A stretch of DNA of 64,000 nucleotides from Hofstenia miamia (GCA_004352715.1 SCFE01000001.1:5796350-5860349); one strand, 5' to 3'; positions 1 through 11,290 are shown, counted from the stretch's first letter. Notes: a model not told the origin generated them from the letters alone. Translations and numbers: made by a program.

Positions 1-250
1 TAATCAGCATTAGGTGCCCACTGCTTGATATATGCTTGTACACCTTTTTTGTCCAAACTCATAGATGATGTATTGTCATACGCCTGTCCCTTGCAATCCT
101 TTATGTTTATATTTTGTTTTTGTAGTGTATCCTTAATTGTAACAGCTATTGATTCCCCTGTTATTCTTTCAACATCTACCAAGTCTATTACAACCTCTAT
201 CTTTTTTGGATTATCTTGTTGGAAATCAAGTAAATGTAGACAGACAGCAC
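1..250 (-). pseudogene. hAT-like (DUF4371/ZMYM1-type) transposase fragment
   Basis: The minus strand reads through about 80 codons that resemble the central part of hAT-like transposases of the ZMYM1/DUF4371 type. Recognisable blocks are the VDLVDVERITGESIAVTIKD region and, after it, IKDCKGQAYDNTSSMS, which matches the family motif of a small Cys-Arg-Gly-Gln-Gly-Tyr-Asp-Asn run. The fragment continues off the left edge. A GC-rich end typical of such elements lies at 658-707 in the matching orientation, so this is probably the 5' part of one internally deleted copy. It is a transposon relic, not a host gene. The family call rests on remembered motifs. Confidence 0.65.
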
Positions 251-657
251 TGCTGTGAATATATAAAAAAGCAATAAATAAAATAAATATCATGCGACGT
301 GTATTTGAGTGTGTGAAACAAAAGTATTGACGAATACCTTGTGTGTATAACTGCACAACGTGGTATAATTATGTTTCTATGATTATATGATTTTCGTTGA
401 TAAAAGCTGAAGTGAAGATGCACCTCCTTTCCTTATTCAATAATAAAAAAAGAAAGAGTCAGACAAACTGACTTCATTATATTAATGACAATTGTTTATC
501 AGTTATCAATTAAATTAAGAAGCATCTGTTGATTGTTATAAACTTATGTTGTTTATAATGTTCCAAATTTTTGCACTCTATTTTCATTTGCTTATTTGAG
601 TTATGATATTTATTCCAGACGCAAAATACCTTAGGAAATTTTTTTTTCTCTTCAATT

Positions 658-707
658 GTGAGGGGGGTGGCTAGCCACCCTAGCCACCCCCTCTAGATCC
701 GCCCTTG
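658..707 (-). repeat. GC-rich terminal end of a hAT-like element
   Basis: Read on the minus strand this begins CAAGGGCGGATCTAGAGGGG and continues into a perfect small inverted repeat (GGTGGCTA / TAGCCACC). Ends of the form CAGGGGCGGATCCAGGGGG are typical of hAT-like elements in many invertebrates. It stands out sharply from the AT-rich surroundings and faces the transposase fragment at 1-250. Confidence 0.55.
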
Positions 708-1188
708 AAGATCATATTATTACTACCACTATTAGTTGTAAGAACTATATGAGTACATAGAACTCTTATTATAAGGCAATGGTGCTTGATTGCTTCCTGT
801 CGAAAAAAGTTAGGATTTTGGTAGATATGGCTTCTCATAGGTTATTATGTATTCAAATACAGTTAGTTATTTTTCCACATATATCATAAAGTGGAATTGC
901 ACCACCAGTAACCTCAAATCCCAAATAATGCTAGATTAAAGAGTGTTGAAAAATTGATCAAAATTGCTATTTTATATATAAAAATAAAAGATGTTAACCG
1001 AAGAGTAAAATGACTGTATAGACGCACTAAAAGAAGGTAGTAAGGAACATAGCCTAACACTGTACAATGTCTAATTTACCACATCATCTCTACACCTAAG
1101 TTAATAACACAATCGCATGGAAGAGTTTATACGACATCTACAAAATTGAATTAGATATCTTATCCTGTTGTTGACCTGTTAAACAGGA

Positions 1189-1900
1189 TCAAAGAGAAGA
1201 ATTCTTTGTAGCTATTCTTCCAATTCTTTTGTTTAGCATGGTAACTCTTACATGTTGTATTTCCTGGGGTTTGTGCAGACTTATCGTAATACTTTCTTCC
1301 TTCTTTTTATGTGTAGGCTTCCTAGATATTACTGGTTTTAGCTGGTTTTTTGACATTAAGTTTTGATCGAAGTCTGTAATTGAAAAAAAGTTGAGCAAAG
1401 GATAATTCCGAAAATGTTGTAGTAAAAGAATAACGATAGGCGGAATTCAATGCCTTTCTTGTAGAGCATCTTAAGTGTTTGAACTCTTCTTTCATCCTAA
1501 TTTTCATTAAAGAATTTCTGAACTCATAAGATCCGAATGGATTATTATTAGTTATAACGGCGTGGAGGTTCCATGGAACACAAATGATGTGTTCGAACTT
1601 ACTGATTACTGAAGCTGCTGCTTCGCTTGCTAATTTTTCTAATATTTGAAATAAAGAAAAGTAGTCGATACAAACTAGGAAGAATTTACATTCCATTTCA
1701 GCTGTAACTACGGTCACCTTCATGAATAGACGAGAGTTCATTCATGCGGCAACATGGTCTCTTGCTTGTAATTTGATTGGAGCATTCTGCATGCATCACA
1801 ATTGTTGATAAACCTCTCAATATCATGCGGCATCCACGACCAGAATATAAACTCTGTCTATCCTGAACTGTTGCAACTCCGTACCCACACTACCCTCATT
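1189..1900 (-). pseudogene. Gypsy retrotransposon integrase relic
   Basis: Three reading frames joined by frameshifts give a decayed integrase in the right order on the minus strand. At about 1750-1860 there is an H2C2 zinc-binding stretch (HDIERFINNCDACRML). At 1322-1741 comes the catalytic core, with LVCIDYFSLF (first Asp kept), then ITNNNPFGSYEF where the family has SDNGPQFSSYEF (second Asp changed to Asn), then a degraded glutamate region and SFAQLFFNYRLRSKL, which matches the GLSPAQLLFNRRLRS block. The frame at 1189-1398 resembles the lysine-rich tail that follows. It is inactive. It belongs with the RNase H and reverse transcriptase pieces at 3.5-6.1 kb. Confidence 0.7.
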
Positions 1901-3519
1901 TTGGTAACGGATTGGGACGGCTCTCCCATTATAAAGTACCGGTTTTGACGCTTTACCTGGTTTCATCGTATATAAAGGTTCAACTTTTTTGACCAGTTGT
2001 GACTGGTAATGCTGTTTAGGTCCGTTTTTTTTCATTACATGATGCATTTTTACAGTTGAAAGAACGTGTACTGAACCCATACGCGTTTAAGTTATCTGAT
2101 TAATTCTCATTATTCACTTAAAGACACAAACCTGAAAATCGAGACAATTCCCCCAATGACATTTATGTTGCAAATTTTCATAATTTTTTGTTGGAATATT
2201 GGTAATTCTATGTAAATAATTTTCCACGATAGATTTTAGTAATTAATGGCACGCTGTGATTACTTCCAAACATTGATGGTGATGATTTTTAATCTTAATT
2301 TTGCGTCTAATTAATGAAGCAGAGCTTAACGCCCGTCAAGATAAAAATTCCGCCACCTGTAGTTAACTAAACGAACTGTTTATTCTAAAAATATAATCTA
2401 ATAATGATTTATGGGATCTTATTGGTTTGTGCATTTAAAGGCACAGTGGATAATGGGCATGTTTACTAACAGTTTCGATAAGTTCTAAATCATTTCTATT
2501 ACGATTTATTTGCAATATATAACGGTAAAAGTTAAATGGAGAGTTGCAATTAAATATGATGTTATTGTTTAGATACTTACAATGCCGCCAAAAAGTCGGA
2601 GAACAACGATGTAAAATCAAGTATTTTTATCAGAGATATACCTTAGCTTATTACGGTAAGGAATTATTTACTATACACAATTTCTCAAGCTTCTAGCAGT
2701 TTATTCGAAAGCAGATTTCTATGCCATTGTATGATGATGGATCTTTCCTCCATGCAGCCTTTCAAAACTGATATCAATTATGCAATGTCAAATGTTATCA
2801 AAATAGCTTGGTAACTCGTCACATTTAAACTTTATTGAAAAATGTTGTAGCATTTTGAAAATTATCTTGCTGAGGTGAATCCCACATCATTTGAGGATTT
2901 GAAGGAGAAAATTATGCTGGTGTTGCCCCAACATATCCCAGTAGAGTACTGTTCAACATCCTAGACCTAGAGACCTTCCTGAAAGCTAGGAGCCTGCATA
3001 TAATAAACTAAAATTGCTTGTAATTACCATCTAATAAAACATTTTTAGCAATGTACAAATTTGTTCACTGAAATATTTTGCTTAGATTTATAACTGCTGC
3101 AAATTCGATTGTGCTCCTTTGGTTTTCGACTTTTGAGCGGCAGTGTAGTTACTTGGAGCTCTTATTTACAGAATTTATCGCACTGTATCGACATTCAATG
3201 TTCAATGGCACTATTACGTTATGCACATGTATTGATTCAAAAACCGACGACTTGAACCACGTTATGAGTTGCATATGTGATATTCTAAATTTTATCCAAC
3301 ACCGTACAGTGTACATAAGTGAGCTTTTTTCCCAATAATAGTGTATTTAGAATCGTACTTTAGTAAATATTATTATGGTAGTTGTCACGTGCTTTCGCAA
3401 CATGAGATTTGAGAAACTCCTGGACTAAATCAGCTTAAGCTTATCGGTATGATCAAAGACATATCTCAAAGTGACCGGTTCTGACTGTTGAAGTGAAATT
3501 AAGGATGACCAGGCCCGAT
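1901..3519 (-). other. Probable linker of the gypsy relic, mostly unreadable
   Basis: An open frame at 1823-2080 on the minus strand (with KKVEPLYTMKPGKASKPVLY) overlaps the integrase end and may be retroelement-derived, but I do not recognise it with confidence. The rest, to about 3.5 kb, is AT-rich without a recognisable gene. The open stretches at 2435-2620 (minus) and 3078-3338 (plus) show no family motif. Confidence 0.3.
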
Positions 3520-3848
3520 CCTTGACCGGTGTGGTAGTCGGTACAGCCCGGATTCCATCTATGGTTGTAGGTTATAATCAGCCATTCCTTATCAATTTGT
3601 GAGCAGTTTTCTTCATTTGAAGTCATCTATCTGGCGGAATATGCTACATGTTCGTTTTCTTGAAGACGGCATGCCCCTGAGTCCAAATCCAGACCATCAG
3701 TTTGTAACATAATTCGAGCTAGTTATCAAAATAAGTAATAACTAGTTCCGATGTAAACAACTCGCTATCATTGATATTGAGCATCTTTCTAAGTGGTTGT
3801 GGTAATCCTTGAAGAGTTTGGAATAAATTCTGAGATATAATTTACCAT
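3520..3848 (-). pseudogene. Gypsy pol relic: end of reverse transcriptase and RNase H
   Basis: Directly left of a DNA transposon insertion the minus strand resumes the gypsy pol frame with MVNYISEFIPN, then (after a frameshift) LPQPLRKMLNINDSELFTSE, matching the FLGMVNYISKFIPNLSELTKPLR block that follows the polymerase thumb. Further on, LQTDGLDLDSGACRLQENEH and VAYSARQMTSNEENCSQIDK match the RNase H pattern of a catalytic Asp, a GA-LLQ strand, the VAYASRALT strand and the ExNYxQIEKE helix. Stops and frameshifts make it a pseudogene. The coding sense continues without loss from the piece at 5780-6110, which proves that 3849-5779 is an insertion. Confidence 0.8.
3846..3848. repeat. Left target-site duplication (CAT)
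   Basis: CAT before the element at 3849-5779 and CAT after it. Removing the element plus one CAT restores the gypsy codons for Leu-Leu-Gly-Met-Val-Asn-Tyr on the minus strand, so the empty site can be read directly. Confidence 0.7.
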
Positions 3849-4426
3849 GGGGTCTGTTACGAAATTGATAATCATTTACACAAAAAAAGTTAGCTTTCTA
3901 AAAACAATCACACCTAAACTTGATATGCTAATACCCCAAATTTCCTGAAGCAATAACTTATTTTACCTCTTAGGTAATGCTAGTTTCAAAATTTAAATGC
4001 AAATTTAAAAAAATTGAGGAATTCATCTGTCGCACGTACATTGTAATATTCATGCTAGTTATTTTCAAATAATGAAAGTGAAATAGTAATAATAACTTGG
4101 TTGGGTAGCATACGCGCAAACTTTCTGTGCAAGAAGTTTAATAAATTATGGTCATAGAGAAAATTTTGGTTTCCCAAACCCATCACAATATGTCCACAAG
4201 ATTTTTGGCATTATTTATTAATGCTTCTAAATATTTATTTAGCTTGGTGTCATGAAAGTTTCTAAAGTATCAATCATGCATATATCCAATAAATTTATGC
4301 CAATAAAACTTTTGGCAAACATGTATTTCTTAACAATTCTGCTACTAAAGTTTTTCACCAAAATCTGTCGGACATACACAAAGTATTACTTTTTGCTTTT
4401 CTTGCATATCTGCCGTATATAACACA

Positions 4427-4686
4427 ATGAAGAACCTAGTTGGTCTTGATGTTAACCAAGTTGCTGTTTGGAGTAATGGTTGTTCGGCACAATTCCGCTC
4501 AAAATATGTGTTTGCTCTCTTGGCTTACTTTGACAGAACAGTTGATTTTGAATGGCACTTTTCCGAGCCCAACCATGGTAAAAACCCAATGGATGGAAGT
4601 CTAAGAAAGTTGTTATAAATTCACCTCATGAGGTTGCTAATCATGCAAAAGTCCTTGTACCAGCTGTCACAACAATATTTCTTTAA
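4427..4686 (+). pseudogene. Transposon-encoded protein fragment, family unnamed
   Basis: The frame from 4427 runs 63 codons and contains AVWSNGCSAQFRSKYVFALL and WHFSEPNHGKNPMDG. After a frameshift near 4605 the sense continues as KVVINSPHEVANHAKVLVPA up to about 4686. I remember this layout (W-S-D-G-C-x-x-Q-F-[RK]-S-[KR], then E/N-x-x-H-G-K-x-x-x-D-G) from uncharacterised invertebrate proteins that behave like repeats, but I cannot give the family a name. The ordered Asp-containing motif and His-Gly-Lys-Asp-Gly motif could belong to an RNase H-like nuclease core; that is inference. The position between matching TIRs supports a transposase or helper role. Here the second motif has SNG in place of the more usual SDG. 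Confidence 0.55.
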
Positions 4687-4856
4687 AAAGAAGAAGAATT
4701 AAGAGACAGTAGAGAAATTCAATTCGCGCCATCTATTAAAGGCACTTTGAAAATTTATTCATGCCTTTAATAAGAATTTGTTGCTTTCATTATTTTGAGC
4801 TCTCTTCTGATAGTACTGCCTTTCACCAACAATATTATTGACGACCTAGTTATCAA

Positions 4857-5060
4857 ATGGCTTGTGATCACCAGGAGACTTCTGTGGATATTAACACTTG
4901 TGGTTATTGCCTTCTTCAATATTCGGAGGGTCAAGAGTGGTATGTTGCCCAGCGTGTGATATATTGTTTCATGAAACCTGCTTCCATGAATAGATTTTAT
5001 TATGCATATTCCTTGTGTTGTGATAGATTGTATTACATATTGTATACAATGCTTGTATAG
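4857..5060 (+). other. Open frame in the unnamed transposon, possibly its C-terminal remnant
   Basis: A 67-codon open frame with several Cys residues lies 170 bp after the recognised fragment, in the same strand and inside the same TIRs. I recognise no domain. It could be decayed C-terminal coding sequence or chance. Confidence 0.2.
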
Positions 5061-5779
5061 TTTATAAACAGGATTTGCGCATTTATTTAAATCATTTTGT
5101 CTCTTCTATAGAAGAAACCCAGTAATAATTATTTCAATCAATATTATCTTTATAAAATAAAATAAGGTACCAATAACTTCTGTGAAGTACACATATCCCA
5201 ATAACGAATTATAACAAATTATTTTTTATTTGTTTCTGTGATAATATTTTATTAATATTTTAATAAATCTCTCAACTCATAAACAAGAATAAAGTCTTAA
5301 TGAGCCTTCTAAGATATTTTTTGGTTTTTCTGAAGTAAATTTGTTTCATTTTTTGGTGGAAACAATCATCTTCACAGAATCTGTCGGACGTACGTATGAT
5401 AGACATTGATGTGATATCTAGAGAATATAAGGGCAATAGGGATACATAGCTCTATGCTAAGATGTAGCAAGACGTTCTTTTTAATTGCATATACATTGGA
5501 AGTAGATTTTCGATAGTTCAAATTTTTATGTATATTGTGTGCGTACAACAGTGTACGTCCAACAGATAGCATACTATTTGTCCAAGAGCAATTTAAGATA
5601 GTAAATCTAATCAGATAAGCTTTATTTTTTTAAAAGTTTATGCCAATACCCCGAAGAAATGAACATAAGTATTTGTTTTCATTTAAATTTGTTTTAAAAT
5701 GTATTCAAGGAAAATCTTGGCGCTTAATGAAAATATCTATTGCGCGTCCGACAGATTTTTGAATTTCGTAACAGACCCC

Positions 5780-6110
5780 CATGCCAAGAAGTCGTTGAAA
5801 ATATCTCTTGTCAGAAGGTGTACCTAAATCTCGAATTATATATATTTTCCGCACGATCTAGGTAGAACCCAGTTTTGCTAACAATGAATCCCGTGTATTT
5901 GATGTCATTCTTCATTAGTTGTAGCTTATTTCAATTGAATTTGATGCTTTATTCGCCTGCTCTTTTAATTACGGTTTCTGGCGTTTAGAAATGCTCGTCT
6001 TCCGTTTTCGTAGCAATAGAAATATCGTCATGCGTATCAATGACGTTGGGAATGTCATCCAAATATCTGTCCATCGTTTCCTGGGCTTGTCTACAGCTGA
6101 TACAAAACCA
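5780..6110 (-). pseudogene. Gypsy reverse transcriptase relic
   Basis: The minus strand reads ETMDRYLDDIPNVIDTHDDI followed by ATKTEDEHF, which matches the palm of gypsy reverse transcriptase with the catalytic Y-x-D-D box changed to THDD. It continues as NKLQLMKNDIKYTGFIVSKT and, after a small frameshift, as RDLGTPSDKRYFQRLLG, the usual RNFPTPTSVKELRSFLG block. The next codons (Met-Val-Asn-Tyr) are found only on the far side of the 1.9-kb element, at 3848 and below. Several stops show it is dead. Confidence 0.8.
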
Positions 6111-7449
6111 ACATTACTTACCATTGTAAATGTCAAATTTACCACATCAGTTAGTTTTAAACCGTTGACTTGAAAAAGCTTCAGAAATATTCATGGGGCT
6201 GAGAGGGGGACTATGTTCTAATAATAGAGATGTCAAAAAAAAATTTAGGCTATAGGAAGCTCTGCAATAAAAAATAAAGCCATATTTTTTAACAAATTTG
6301 TGTAAAACACGGTGCTACATGTGTTGCATGGAATGCAACTTGAGTGCTTTTCTGTATTAGATAAATTGAATTTGAATTAGATTAACCTGAATTTGGAAAA
6401 AGATTAATATGAATGTGACTCGGATTATTTTGAAATTGAGTTAGATTAATTTGAAGTTAAAAAGGTGTAGTTCACTCAAATCTGGGTCAAACTAATGCGC
6501 AAGTTAACTACCTCTCTCAGAGCTTTCTGTATAACACATTTCTTTCCATTTTTAAACCTCAAGATCTAAATTTTAAAACTATTTATATTTGGGCCAATCA
6601 AAATATGTAATCGCATAAAGTTCAGTGTGCGTCAAGTATTTGACATTAGCTTTCAGTATTCATTGATTGGTTTGAAGAATAAAGTCCCTGACTAATTACT
6701 ATGTGGGGCAGATTTTGCCTACTGCACAAACCAATAATATTTTATAGTAGTCTCTATTTCTAGTTATACCAGATTGCTACATGCAAATAGCTGAAATATA
6801 AAACTGCGAGTTTAATAGGAAAAGAAAAGCATGCCATTCATTGCTTCAATGAAATTACTTTATCAAATGAAATTGGTCTTTTGCTAACGAATGCGATTCA
6901 AGGGCCCTAGTTATTCAAATCTGCTATTATTTACAAATGAAATTGATAACTGAGTACACTAATTTCAAGCCTGAGACATGAATATATCGCCTGGCATCTA
7001 AAATATGAATACTTAGTGTGCATAATAATATAATCAATTTTTTCGGGTGCTATAGAAATAGTACTTAATACCCTCTATGGAAGGAATAAGTCACATGGTG
7101 TCAATTACATTTGGCCGACAAGGTAAGCACTGTACGAAGGATATTGTATACAAATGAAATCTAATCATGATAGCTAATCTTCTTTGATAATATTTCGGAT
7201 TATTTTCATAGCTTATATTGATGGACATCACTAAGAAAATATCAATTGAGATAAACATAACTTAGTCGAATATCTCATCCTCGCTATCACGTGTCTGACT
7301 ACTCGAAGGAACTAATGAATTATATTTTGAAGGGTTTTCTTATAGTAATTAGCGGTACCAGTGAACGCTGCAAGTGTATTTTCATGGCCATAGATATTGA
7401 TATATCTAATGAATTTTTTGTAAAAACTATGACTTAGTATTGAATAACT
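6111..7449. other. AT-rich DNA without a recognised gene
   Basis: No coding frame with a family match. At 6355-6480 there is a low-complexity run in which variants of TTGAATTAGATTAA recur several times, probably a short degenerate repeat. Confidence 0.5.
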
Positions 7450-9510
7450 TGTAAGTGTACATTCATAAAAAATTTCTTGCATTTAAGAAAAAATAAATTT
7501 AAATCTTTGCAATTAATCAAGAGAATGCAATTTTGAAATACTACACGTGAGTGATTAATTTCTTGAAATGACATTTAATCGCGCACAATAATTGATGAAA
7601 ATGACAGTGCAAGATTTTGCTTCTATTGTATAAACTCCATACTCACAATCTTCCAAAATAGGCAAGCAATTTTATTTATGTAAATCATTAAACTATAAGT
7701 GTCCTTGCATATAAATGCAAACAATTTGCAAATAAATTTGGATTTGACAAATCTATGATCTTATAATTAAATGTACAAATACATTATTTGAATGAATATA
7801 AATAGATATTCATATATTCATACTAAACTTTGAGATTCCATGTTGTAATTGCGCATAAATTATTCCTATATATCATTTTTGAATTTAAAAAGGTTATTCA
7901 AATATGAAAATAATATTAAGGAAATAAAAAATTATATTTTTATTTTTATAATATGAAATTGATTTATTAGAAAAATACGAGATTTTTTGTGAGATTGTAA
8001 TTAACAGAAATCACATAAGAGTTTTAGCAATTTATAAATAACTATTTTCATCTATCGTGGAATTTTCCTTTTAAAATAACAGTTTCAGTTTTTTAATAAC
8101 TATTTGACCGCTCTAATGGGAAATCCAGAATGAATTGGATCATATCTTTGACATTTTGATCATCTTAGTAAAATGCGACACAGAGCAAAGCCATGTGCAT
8201 AAAAAAGAGGCCTTTCTAATAAACGGACAACAAAGTAATGAAATATTCGATTTTCTAAAAATATTTGCTCAAGTAGCCTTCCCTATGACACCCTTGAAAA
8301 CAACACCGATTCTGGGATTTTTCACAATCAAAGTGGTCTACCTTAACACTTACACACATTGTGAGACAAACTTCTATTGTAAAATCAAATGAAAAAGCTA
8401 CTCATGTATTAGATCCAAGTCATATGCAAAGCACTTCCTATTTTAAAAAATAGAGGCCCTGATTAAATTTGGCATTCGTTATAAATGACATCAACAAGCA
8501 TAAAGTTGACATTTTCTCTGTTTTCTAGTTTACTATAGAGGGAGTTTGTCCATTTTAGCAACTATTAACCAACTATTTCAGCTATTTGATTGTAACTTTT
8601 AAATAACTATTTTGTAGAAATTTTAGCAACTATTATCCAGTCTTTGGTAAACAATTTATTCAGTGTTTCTCTGTTATAACTATTCATTCTTCTTAATAAT
8701 AATATGAGCTAGAAGACAAACGAATTGGTGATGTTAAATTGAAAAAAAGCTGTTAGCAACTTTCAAATGGCTGATTTAATGAATTCTTTTTAGGACTAGG
8801 CTTGCAAATATTTTTTGTCTACCCTTTCAGAAAAATCTATTAATTTTCAAGTAAATATATTTTTATTATGAAATAGAAACATAATTTTGTATTTTTTAAA
8901 TATTATTTTCTTATTTTAAAAACCTTTTTGAATTCAATAATGATATATATGAATAATTTATGCGAAATTACAACATGGAATCTCAAAGTGCATAACAATT
9001 AGTAATATTAGTTCAGTATAAGTATCTATTTATATTCATTCAAATAATGTGCTTGTACATTTAATTAAGAAATCATAACGTAATTAAATTTGCAAAAACC
9101 AAAATTATTTGCAAGTTGTTAGCATTTATATGCAAGGACATTGCACTGCATTTATTTAAATGATTTACATAAATGAAATTTCCTGCCTATTTTGGGGAGA
9201 ATGCGAGTATGGAGTTTATACAACAGAGGTAAAATTATGCACTGTCACTTTCATAAATTATTGATTTATTTTACGAAATGGGCATCACTAAAATATATTT
9301 TTTCAAAATTATTATTTTCTAGATATTTATATCTTATATATTAAACAGAAATTATTCTCTTGATAATAAGATATAATTGTTAAAGTACTATTTTAAGAGA
9401 TTAATCTCTCAAGCGTAGTATTTCAATATGAAATCCCTTGATTAATTGCATAAATTTTAAGATATTTTTTCTTAAATACAAGAGATTTTTTTAAGAGTGT
9501 ATGTAACATT
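7450..9510. mobile_element. Long inverted-repeat (foldback-type) element
   Basis: About 530 bp at 7450-7985 recurs in inverted form at 8860-9510. Matching landmarks run along the whole arm: TAATTAAATGTACAA (about 7765) against TTGTACATTTAATTA (about 9053), ATAAACTCCATACTC (about 7631) against GAGTATGGAGTTTAT (about 9207), GACAGTGCA (about 7603) against TGCACTGTCA (about 9238), and GCAATTAATCAAG (about 7508) against CTTGATTAATTGC (about 9438). The arms are diverged with small indels. The roughly 870-bp spacer has no recognised gene. The structure suggests a non-autonomous DNA transposon with long inverted ends; an inverted duplication is the alternative. Confidence 0.7.
8135..8392 (+). other. 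85-codon open frame in the foldback spacer, unrecognised
   Basis: An open frame from an ATG in the spacer between the inverted arms. No motif, signal or family resemblance is visible to me. It may be chance in AT-rich DNA; it is listed only because it is the longest frame inside the element. Confidence 0.12.
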
Positions 9511-9809
9511 CTAGCTGTGAGAATTAAGCTAATACAAATTATAAAATCCATCATCAACAAAATTTATTATATCAATCCACCAATGCAATTTTATTTGCTA
9601 AGTAAATGATTGTATTTTTTGCTCTATATTACTGACATATTTTCTTTAAATAGCAGTATTTTAAATATTTGAGAATTTTTATTGCTTTTTTAGTTAAGAG
9701 TATCAAAATACCAAAATAAGTAGCATCTGACTGGGTTACATTAGCCAAACTTTGTGACTCTATTTCATAGTAGACCCCAATAAACTTTTACGTCAAGTTT
9801 TATTTTAAA

Positions 9810-10330
9810 TTGGAAATGTCGCTAAGCAAAGCAACTACTATAAAGCATAGTGAATCTTACATCGTCAAACTTTGTATTGCCGATCAACTTTGGAATCCAT
9901 GTCTTAGATTAATCATGCAAAATTTTTGTCGATTTATTCAATTAAAAATAACTAATATCTTATTTTTTGATTTCCTTAATTTTGCCACTATTAAATACTC
10001 TTTTTTCAACATAGCTTCACTTTTTCCCGAGATCTGTTTCCCAGACTGCTGTACTTCAAAGGTACACCGGCAAAAAATCCTCATTCGAAACAATCTCAGC
10101 CCACATTTTACGGAAGAGGTTATCATCAAATGCGGTAAGAACAATAAAGAATTTGTATGTCTGTCTTCAAATAGCGCACATTTGTGCCAACTTCTGGAAG
10201 CTACCCTTTTTTGGCCTTTGAAGTCTGAATAGACGGAATCCTTCTGGAAAACAAGACTGGAAACGAGAAACGGACAACAAATCTACCTAAGTACCAGTTC
10301 TGAAGTTGCTGAAATCGGTGATAGATTACT
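9810..10330 (+). pseudogene. Pogo/Tigger-like transposase relic (DDE_1)
   Basis: The plus-strand frame contains KILIRNNLSPHFTEEVI, then NNKEFVCLSSNSAHLCQLLE and ATLFWPLKSE. This is the C-terminal half of the pogo/Tigger/jerky DDE_1 core, whose usual pattern is LIGDNLSSH, then NNI-F-CLPPNSTHLLQPLDV and FGPLK--W. The catalytic Asp of the GDN box is changed to Asn here, and an in-frame stop replaces the Trp after PLKSE, so the copy is dead. The frame continues in sense for some 30 codons after the stop. The upstream half is too diverged to read. Confidence 0.75.
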
Positions 10331-10734
10331 ACATTCACTTTTACATCATTATGATTTTCAATGGAATGTCTGTTTGTTTGTTCAATAATTCATGTTTTCA
10401 TTCATTATGAAGATAATATATTTGCTTACTCAAATTGTTATATCATCGTTATATGTATATGTATGCGTAAGCCAAATGCAAAAATAAATAAAATAAACAA
10501 ATTTTGGAAAAATACAAAACCTGAAGAACTATATTTATAATCATATGGAAACATGGTACAAAGGATATTTTCCCAAAAAAGTAATCTGTTGCCGTCGTTT
10601 CCAACACTTTATTAAATAACATACTAAGCCAACATTTTCTAAGTTTCAAGGAGAAGAAAAAAAGTGACCCAAAGTCATTCTCTTAGACGGTAAATCGAAA
10701 AGATTCATGTAGCAAGTAGTCTAACGTTTTCATC
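10331..10734. other. AT-rich DNA, nothing recognised
   Basis: No coding similarity, repeat or RNA structure seen on either strand. Confidence 0.5.
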
Positions 10735-11290
10735 AAAATTCATTAAAATTTATTTTAATATTTAATTAGGCATTTGAAAAATGTCTCTAAATATGTCATT
10801 AAGGACTAAATAAATTTCTTTGTGATCTTTCATTAAGCACCTAAAAATTTTTTTCAATATTTCACTAATCGCTTAAAAATTATGTTCTATTTTATTAAGA
10901 ATTTAAAAAATCTTTTTAATATTTAATTTAACATTTAATAATATTTCAAATAATATTTCACTTAGTGCTTAAAAAACTTCCTGATAATTATCCACTAAAC
11001 ATTTATAGAGATACTTCTAATATTTAATTATAAAAATTTCTTGTAATATTTCACTAATGTTTAATAATTATTTCTATTTTATTACGTATTTATGAAAATT
11101 ATCTTTTATGTTTAATTTAAAAAATTTCTTCTAATATTTCACTAACGTTTAAAAACTCCTTCTACATTATTAAGCATTTAAAAAAGTTCCTTCTAAAATG
11201 TTAAGAAAATTTCTTCTAATATTTCGCTAAAAAAAGTTCGTTATATATTTCAATATGTGCTCAATATAATTTCCTTGCTTTATTAAACTA
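10735..11290. repeat. Degenerate AT-rich tandem array
   Basis: The stretch is built of diverged copies of a unit of very roughly 35-40 bp whose core reads like TTCTTCTAATATTTCACTAA followed by a variable part and TTTAAAAA. Cores can be seen near 10850, 10965, 11045, 11130 and 11212, with weaker copies between. Unit length varies, so this is an old minisatellite or satellite fragment. Confidence 0.55.

Larger units (their letters stand above)
3849..5779 (+). mobile_element. DNA transposon with 18-bp TIRs and a 3-bp TSD, family not recognised
   Basis: A 1,931-bp element bounded by perfect inverted ends, GGGGTCTGTTACGAAATT at 3849-3866 and its complement at 5762-5779. It sits inside the reverse transcriptase of a gypsy relic and is flanked by CAT on both sides. 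Five copies of a motif close to CTGTCGGACGTAC occur inside near both ends (4027, 4365, 5381, and on the other strand 5553 and 5742), like transposase binding sites. The interior holds a degraded ORF at 4427-4686. The target size and ends do not tell me a superfamily; 3-bp duplications occur in several DNA transposon groups. Confidence 0.75.
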
